A DNA stretch of 64,000 nucleotides from Lentisphaeria bacterium (GTDB taxonomy: Bacteria > Verrucomicrobiota > Lentisphaeria > Victivallales > UBA1829): assembly GCA_003526375.1 (NCBI GenBank), contig DPDG01000116.1:6067-70066 (forward strand), written 5' to 3'. Both the position numbers and the translations under genes were made by a program. The notes below the pieces were generated by a model that was given only the letters and a program-made list of their open reading frames with translations, searched no databases and had not been told where the DNA came from. Positions 59,199 through 64,000 of the stretch are shown here, piece by piece; the first letter of the stretch is position 1; each line of letters begins with the position of its first letter.

Positions 59199-62189
59199 AT
59201 GAAAGAACTTTTCACATTTCTGCTTCTCAGCACAATGTTTCTGTGTTTTGCACTGGAAACATATAAGGTGGGGGGCGGTTATGAAGAAACATCAATTCTG
59301 CCCGGTGAAACCTTGACTATCGAAGCCGATGTGCCGTCCCCTCCCCCAAACGAAAAGAACACGCTATTCTTTGTGGCACGCCTGAAAGGCGAACTCTCTG
59401 TCCGCGACTTTCATGTTATGCGCATTACAGCGAACGGCAGAATCCTCAATGAAACAATCAATGACATCCCGCGAATCGTCAACCGAACCAGCAAAACGTT
59501 CCACGGCACCCAGCACCCGTACACCACCCAAGACAACTGGAATGTGGCGGCCAATCAGGATGAAGATTACATTGAAATCATCCATGTGCCGGAAGACTAT
59601 TCGGCAGTTTATTGTTACGAATTAGATATCAGCGACCTGAAACCGGGTAAACACAAGTTCACTTGGACAAATTTAGATAAGGTTCGTCCGTTACTCATCA
59701 AAATGCCACAGATACAAAGCCGCAGAATCACCAAGTGTCCTTATGCCCCACTCCGCAGTTTCATACCGACTGCTACCATGCCCGCGAATACTGTAATTGA
59801 TGCTGATAACGGCAAGGCAAAATGGAAATTCGATCTTCCGGAAATCCGTGGTTCCCGACAGGTTCTCCGTCTTCGCGCCCGTCTGAATATCGGTAGCGGC
59901 TGGGGTTATAACGGCAATCTGAATGTGATTCTCAATGAAAAAAAGATCGGTCACACCATGAAGAATGCAAATAAGCGTCTCTTCAACCGTACCAATGACA
60001 CCTTCATGGGCGATGCGATTCATCCGGCAATCAACTGGAAAGGCGACTTCTGTATCTTCCATCACTACAACGACAATATATCCGAACGCCTGAAAAAGTT
60101 CCCGACCGTAGATGGATTGCAGCATTTCTGGTTCTATTTAGATATTTCCGACATCGTTGATTCCAACAATGAAAACACTCTGACATTTATCAATAATGCC
60201 GACAGCAAGGCTTTCGGGCAGAGTACCGGAAATCCGAAACTGATCCTCGAATGTTGCGAAGTCGGATATGTGATCGAAGAAGCCATGGAAATGCTTCCAA
60301 CCGAAGCCAGACGCACCACAGCAACCGGACCGACTGTGAAAAAAAACAGTTATGAATTAACGGTGCAGAACAAGACCTTCGGTATTCAGCTCCGCAGAGG
60401 TAAAGACCTATTTTATATCGATACTTTTCTTTCCTATCCAAACGGCGGCAAAAATATGCTGTCTACAGCCGGAGCTCCGATCCTAAAGAAAAAAGAACCG
60501 GAATGGAAACCGCAAGTCAAAATTGATGGCGACACGATCACTGTAACGGCACAGGGAAAGTATTACTCTCTGGTCCGCAAACTGATTTGTAAAGAAAATG
60601 TTGTACACGTCCGCGACACCATCAAATCCCTTTCTAATGATATTCTTGGTATTATTTATAACAATTATCTTGTAACCGGGACGATCCCCAAGGCCATCTA
60701 CAAACACGGCGCATTCGAGCCGATCACTCCGTGGAAGGGCAATCACGATTACCCTGCAACAAACTCCACAATGTTCGTTCAGCTTGCCCAAGGTGGACTC
60801 GGACTTTTCGTGGAGGACAATATCTTCAAACTTCAGTGCGAATACTCGGTCAAAGGCAATCTGCTAAACTACACAACCGAGCATCTCGGCTTTGCTCCGC
60901 ATTCAGAATATACCCTTGAGTGGAATCTCTACCCGCTTCAGGAAGGCGACTACTTTGATTTCATCAACCAAGTGCGTGACTATCTCGGTGTAAACAACCA
61001 CACAATCCCCGGTGCAGTCAGCTGGCCAATCAACATCAAGGACAATGCGGTCAAAAAGCAATATATGGCAAACTTGGGATTCAAGATACCCGCGATCTAC
61101 TGGTTCGACTATGACTCTTTCGATCCGCAGGACGCTACCACAGAACAGCGTCTGGCTCCTTGCTTCCGCGAATATCAGAAGCACAAGGCATTCGATCCCG
61201 CGATGAAGCCCGTTTTTATGTGGCAGAACAATTATACCAGATGCAACTACAAGGATATGAAAGAACCGTTTTTCCCTGATTCCTGCGTGATTGAGCCGGA
61301 CGGCACACGTGCAATCAAAAGTCTCGGCTGGCGCAGTGGTCAAAACGGCTATTTCACAGAACGTTATTTTCATATAGACAATACCTATTACAAGTATGCA
61401 ATGGAAGTGCTCCCCAAAATGCTTGAAAAGGATATCACTGCAATCTACTTCGACACGCCAAACCATATCCAAAAAGCCTACAGCCGCTTTACCTACGACC
61501 GATGGGATAACCATACGGTCGATATTGATCCAGTAAAGTACACGGTCACACGTAAATATGCAGACCTCTGCCTGATCTCCGGTCCAGCGCGTATCAACAT
61601 AGCCAAACTCATCACCGCCAGCGGGAAATACATGTATTATAATAATCCGCCGCTACTTAAAGAAATGATGAAGGTCCCGAATTGCGTCTATATGATTGAA
61701 GGAGATACTGTCCTTCAACTCGGTACACTCCATCTAACAGTTCCACTAGCATTCGGAGAACATTCCGAATACAACTCACCCTACAAACCACTCTACGGAC
61801 GCAGAAAGACTTGGCTGGGTGCCGAGGACTTCATGGATGATATCTGTTGGAAAATCCGCAACGGAGTACTCTACAATGCCTACCGCCCACCTTTCGGTCA
61901 GAAAGGCGAAAAGGTCTCATCCGCCGTATTGGATCATGAATATCCGCTAGCTTACATGTATCCAATCACTGTAACCGACATTCATGCAGGGTGGATCCGT
62001 GGCAAGGAACGCATCATCACGATTGATTCCGGCACATTCGGCTGGAAGAATACCGAAAAGACCAACATTGAGTTGCGCCTGTTTGACAAAACCGGACGCA
62101 ACATCTACACGGAAAACCTTTCCTCTGGAAACGGTATGTTCAAAATCAATGTACCCAAAAAGGGAATGGCAATCTTAATCAGAAAATAA
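59199..62189 (+). CDS. Large secreted protein of unknown function, glycosidase-like layout
   Basis: A 996-residue protein with signal peptide (KELFTFLLLSTMFLCFALE). I do not recognise a family. Residues ~20-370 hold two similar beta-sandwich-like halves (each ending in YCYELDISDLKPGKHKFTW- and FWFYLDISDIVDSNNENTL-type segments), ~390-610 a further beta-rich domain, and ~640-900 alternating strands and helices with PAIYWFDYDSFDPQD and ITAIYFDTPNHIQKA, compatible with a TIM barrel with Asp residues at strand ends. A small beta domain closes it. By position it should be the enzyme or binding protein of this LacI cassette. AAAGGAAA precedes the ATG; a strong terminator follows. Confidence 0.6.
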   Translation: MKELFTFLLLSTMFLCFALETYKVGGGYEETSILPGETLTIEADVPSPPPNEKNTLFFVARLKGELSVRDFHVMRITANGRILNETINDIPRIVNRTSKTFHGTQHPYTTQDNWNVAANQDEDYIEIIHVPEDYSAVYCYELDISDLKPGKHKFTWTNLDKVRPLLIKMPQIQSRRITKCPYAPLRSFIPTATMPANTVIDADNGKAKWKFDLPEIRGSRQVLRLRARLNIGSGWGYNGNLNVILNEKKIGHTMKNANKRLFNRTNDTFMGDAIHPAINWKGDFCIFHHYNDNISERLKKFPTVDGLQHFWFYLDISDIVDSNNENTLTFINNADSKAFGQSTGNPKLILECCEVGYVIEEAMEMLPTEARRTTATGPTVKKNSYELTVQNKTFGIQLRRGKDLFYIDTFLSYPNGGKNMLSTAGAPILKKKEPEWKPQVKIDGDTITVTAQGKYYSLVRKLICKENVVHVRDTIKSLSNDILGIIYNNYLVTGTIPKAIYKHGAFEPITPWKGNHDYPATNSTMFVQLAQGGLGLFVEDNIFKLQCEYSVKGNLLNYTTEHLGFAPHSEYTLEWNLYPLQEGDYFDFINQVRDYLGVNNHTIPGAVSWPINIKDNAVKKQYMANLGFKIPAIYWFDYDSFDPQDATTEQRLAPCFREYQKHKAFDPAMKPVFMWQNNYTRCNYKDMKEPFFPDSCVIEPDGTRAIKSLGWRSGQNGYFTERYFHIDNTYYKYAMEVLPKMLEKDITAIYFDTPNHIQKAYSRFTYDRWDNHTVDIDPVKYTVTRKYADLCLISGPARINIAKLITASGKYMYYNNPPLLKEMMKVPNCVYMIEGDTVLQLGTLHLTVPLAFGEHSEYNSPYKPLYGRRKTWLGAEDFMDDICWKIRNGVLYNAYRPPFGQKGEKVSSAVLDHEYPLAYMYPITVTDIHAGWIRGKERIITIDSGTFGWKNTEKTNIELRLFDKTGRNIYTENLSSGNGMFKINVPKKGMAILIRK

Positions 62190-62211
62190 ACTTGTTTGCT
62201 TTTTTCTTCTG

Positions 62212-62238
62212 AGCTGGTCCTGTCCGACCAGCTTTTTT
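62212..62238 (+). terminator. Intrinsic terminator of the LacI-PHP-pseudopilin cassette
   Basis: Perfect 8-bp stem AGCTGGTC/GACCAGCT with six-base loop and six T, 23 bases after the stop codon of the large secreted protein. Confidence 0.92.
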
Positions 62239-62339
62239 GAAATCCGTATTCTCTCATCATTCTGGAGTTTTTTACAAATGGTTAAACTGAATATAATTGA
62301 TGCAGTACTGTCAGCCCCCGTATCGGTTGGAAAACGTAA

Positions 62340-62612
62340 TGCGCCTCATTGCTTTCTGCCTTGAAAAGTTACTTTACCGGCACAAACCATCCCATACAAA
62401 AGAAAAGGGAACCGGAGATTCTATCAGCTCAATATGGTCCCCGCCTGACATCGCAATGGACAGAATTCAAAGGAACGGTTCAGGGGATTTCGGAAGGCAT
62501 CACCACAACGCACTGGCGTCCGGGAACGGCGAAAACTGGAATCGTTTTCTTCTGTCAGCAGCCGGATGCGGAAATCCATCTGAAAGACATCCGGCTGGAA
62601 GAGGAGGAATGA
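62340..62612 (+). pseudogene. Remnant of the C-terminal end of a secreted glycan-active protein
   Basis: An open frame with no proper start (first usable codon TTG 62349, stop TAA just upstream at 62337) encodes a segment that looks like the end of a carbohydrate-binding module: SQWTEFKGTVQGISEGITT, HWRPGTAKTGIVFFCQQP and EIHLKDIRLEEEE before a TGA. Such 'IHLKDIRLE' endings are common in beta-sandwich modules of secreted hydrolases in this kind of genome. The 5' part appears lost. A perfect 11-bp hairpin follows (62641-62675). Confidence 0.5.
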
Positions 62613-62640
62613 CCGGAACCGCCGCAAAAAATGCAGAAGA

Positions 62641-62675
62641 ATCCGGAAAGATGCCGTGGAAACGTCTTTCCGGAT
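62641..62675 (+). terminator. Hairpin after the gene remnant
   Basis: ATCCGGAAAGA and TCTTTCCGGAT form a perfect 11-bp stem with a 13-base loop, 28 bases beyond the remnant's stop. Only a short TTTGCATTGT follows, so termination may be weak; the sequence resembles the stem of the hmu terminator (ATCCGGAAG). Confidence 0.55.
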
Positions 62676-62703
62676 TTGCATTGTACATGATGTGTTCTAT
62701 ATT
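62676..62703 (+). promoter_or_regulatory. Promoter of the 130-residue protein
   Basis: TTGCAT (62676-62681), 16 bases, TATATT (62698-62703), 21 bases ahead of the ATG at 62725. Confidence 0.45.
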
Positions 62704-62724
62704 ATTTTCAGGGAGGAAACTGAA

Positions 62725-63117
62725 ATGAAGGAACATACCGGAAAACAAGGATTTGCGGCATTATGCATGTCGCTGTTTTTCATATTCCTGTTTTCCGGTT
62801 CCGCTCTGTTCACCGCACAGCTGGCGCAGAACATACAGGAGGTTTCTCTGCGTTCCAGATTCTGTGACGACACAAGCCTTGCCTGCGGACTCCTGAATCC
62901 TCCGGAACAATTCCACTTGCAGCGGGGAAATCCCACCTCAAAGACCGGTCTCCGGACACAGCCGTTTTACGGCGCCGCAGGAGGAAACTCTGCTGCGCTG
63001 CAGGATCTGATTCTGTCTCTTGCAGTTTCTGCGGCATTCCTCCGCAATCCGGATTCCCGCCCCTCCATCCGTTTCTTTACGAAACACTGTCCCGTCAGGG
63101 CAGGCCCCGTATTCTGA
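62725..63117 (+). CDS. Small membrane-anchored protein of unknown function
   Basis: ATG 62725 has GGGAGG eight bases ahead; the frame upstream is only an extension. The 130-residue product has one hydrophobic segment near the N-terminus (FAALCMSLFFIFLFSGSALF), which may be an anchor or an uncleaved signal, and a polar, Pro/Arg/Ser-rich remainder with a second mildly hydrophobic patch (LQDLILSLAVSAAFL). No family recognised. The reading frame is supported by the promoter and ribosome site rather than by similarity. Confidence 0.45.
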   Translation: MKEHTGKQGFAALCMSLFFIFLFSGSALFTAQLAQNIQEVSLRSRFCDDTSLACGLLNPPEQFHLQRGNPTSKTGLRTQPFYGAAGGNSAALQDLILSLAVSAAFLRNPDSRPSIRFFTKHCPVRAGPVF

Positions 63118-63239
63118 AAAAACAGAAAGAACATTCCGCAATACCGGTGTACAAATACCGCATTGCAGAAACAGCTTTACATCAATTCAGAATACCCTGA
63201 AACAGAATATTGTTTCAGGAAAGAAAGGAATCATCAATC

Positions 63240-63377
63240 ATGGATGCATGGTTCATGCAAATCATTCAGTTCGTGGGATTCGGCCTGCTCGGACTCTTTG
63301 CTTTACTGGTCGTTTTTCTGATCATCAACGAACAACGCAACAAGGCGCGCAGTAAAAGAGGCTCGCGCAGACGGTAA
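63240..63377 (+). CDS. 45-residue single-helix membrane protein
   Basis: ATG GAT GCA TGG begins a 45-codon gene with AAAGGA about ten bases ahead. The product has one membrane helix (~residues 8-29, FVGFGLLGLFALLVVFLII) and a very basic tail (RNKARSKRGSRRR), the form of a small regulatory or complex-stabilising membrane protein. A hairpin terminator 16 bases downstream supports it as a real transcript unit. Confidence 0.5.
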   Translation: MDAWFMQIIQFVGFGLLGLFALLVVFLIINEQRNKARSKRGSRRR

Positions 63378-63393
63378 TTTCAGATGAGAATAC

Positions 63394-63436
63394 GGCGGGG
63401 CTTGCGAAAACGAGTCGCCGCCTTGTCTTTTATAAT
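63394..63436 (+). terminator. Terminator after the 45-residue protein gene
   Basis: GGCGGGGCTTG, loop CGAAAA, CGAGTCGCCGCC forms an 11-bp stem with one bulged G and two wobble pairs, followed by TTGTCTTTT. It reaches into the stop codon of the opposing gene. Confidence 0.65.
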
Positions 63437-63663
63437 GCAAGGATCAGAAACAGCAGCACAACTGTAATCACAAAAAGTTTCTTCTGGAGACCGGAATAAC
63501 GGTAATCTTCCATCTTTTTCATGCCGGGAGGAGTATTCTGCAACAGATACTCCCGGCTCAATAAAAAATTATCGCCGCACCACCGGCATTGCACCACAAC
63601 ATCGAAAGCCTCATCAGGAAATTCATTCTCTCTGCGGCAGTAGGAACAGACAACATGAATCAT
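63430..63663 (-). CDS. Small zinc-ribbon membrane protein
   Basis: A 77-residue protein. Two Cys pairs (CSYC and CRWC, 21 residues from first to first) form a zinc ribbon near the N-terminus; the C-terminal helix (KLFVITVVLLFLILAL) is a tail anchor. Perfect AGGAGG before ATG 63663. Function unknown; small zinc-ribbon membrane proteins of this kind are widespread. Confidence 0.7.
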   Translation of the reverse strand: MIHVVCSYCRRENEFPDEAFDVVVQCRWCGDNFLLSREYLLQNTPPGMKKMEDYRYSGLQKKLFVITVVLLFLILAL

Positions 63664-63713
63664 TGATACCTCCTCTTACGCCTCCGCATAAAAGAGAGGC
63701 GCATCAGTTATGC

Positions 63714-63813
63714 CACCTGAAAGGTCTACCAAACCCGCACGAAAACACAGCTGAATACGCCTCAAGGCATATCAGCTTTTTTCGTGGCTAAAAAATTGGT
63801 AGTTTTTCAGGTG
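63714..63813. ncRNA. 100-base nested inverted repeat, possible structured RNA or attenuator
   Basis: Stems from outside in: CACCTGAAA (63714-63722) with TTTCAGGTG (63805-63813); CTACCAA (63726-63732) with TTGGTAG (63796-63802); CACGAAAA (63738-63745) with TTTTCGTG (63779-63786); AGCTGA (63749-63754) with TCAGCT (63772-63777), capped by GCC-TCAA-GGC. The innermost hairpin plus TTTTTT (63777-63782) alone reads as an intrinsic terminator on the plus strand. It could be a leader attenuator of a gene beyond 64000, a small RNA or a palindromic repeat element. Confidence 0.5.
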
Positions 63814-64000
63814 AAAGCCAAAATTGTTATAACAGGGATTTTATTTACTCTGTTTCGTAAGCATTCCTTATACGGTTGTCGTTTCTGAGAATATAATTTC
63901 TTTTTCCGGAGTTTCAAGTGCGGTATTAAAAGAAAGGGTCGCAGGAAGAAACCTGCGAATGCACCAGATGAAAAACAGTATGGTGCAGGTGCGTCGCATC
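63814..64000. other. Window edge without a recognised gene
   Basis: No credible coding frame starts here. A small hairpin CGCAGG-AAGAAA-CCTGCG lies at 63940-63957. Could be the leader of a gene beyond the window. Confidence 0.4.

Overview
The window looks like chromosome of a Gram-negative, carbohydrate-degrading anaerobe, most likely a Lentisphaerota/Victivallaceae-type bacterium (PVC group). This is inferred from gene content only. An LPS heptose epimerase (HldD) and a TolC/RND efflux set imply an outer membrane. Four DUF1559-type pseudopilins, three DUF4838 glycosidase-like proteins and nine AraC, GntR or LacI regulators beside secreted hydrolases are typical of that phylum. I saw no rRNA, tRNA, CRISPR array, phage or transposase.

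Layout. 0-4.8 kb: an EamA transporter, two AraC regulators, a stand-alone DUF4838 protein and an unrecognised protein. 4.85-10.75 kb: a minus-strand operon hmuT-hmuU-hmuV-hmuS, resembling the Bacteroidota heme-utilisation genes built around a CobN-family protein, with a clear terminator. 11.2-13.9 kb: GntR regulator plus a GH36-like alpha-galactosidase. 14.3-19.8 kb: LacI, pseudopilin, secreted protein, DUF4838 protein. 19.8-25.7 kb: divergent TolC lipoprotein and RND efflux pair. 25.7-29.8 kb: PP2C phosphatase, lipoprotein, HldD and a membrane protein, then tlyA. 29.8-36.1 kb: minus-strand LacI, pseudopilin, SGNH hydrolase and GH42-like enzyme. 36.2-46.7 kb: orphan LacI, acpS, radC, an rlmD-like methyltransferase, a 754-residue membrane protein, a giant Sel1-repeat protein and an ATP-cone protein. 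46.8-49.8 kb: hisF, malic enzyme and panC. 50-55.9 kb: sialidase-like protein, then GntR, pseudopilin, DUF4838. 56-62.2 kb: LacI, PHP-domain protein, pseudopilin and a large secreted protein. 62.2-64 kb: a gene remnant, three small membrane proteins and a structured inverted repeat.

The recurring design is the most striking point. Four cassettes carry a regulator as first gene, then a DUF1559 pseudopilin, then secreted glycan-active enzymes; a fifth (GntR-GH36) lacks the pseudopilin. In all five the regulator's stop codon overlaps (ATGA) or nearly touches the start of the next gene. Where a promoter can be read, a different palindrome lies on or beside it. This suggests autoregulated, substrate-specific cassettes, each with its own pseudopilin. 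The role of the pseudopilin in each cassette is inference.
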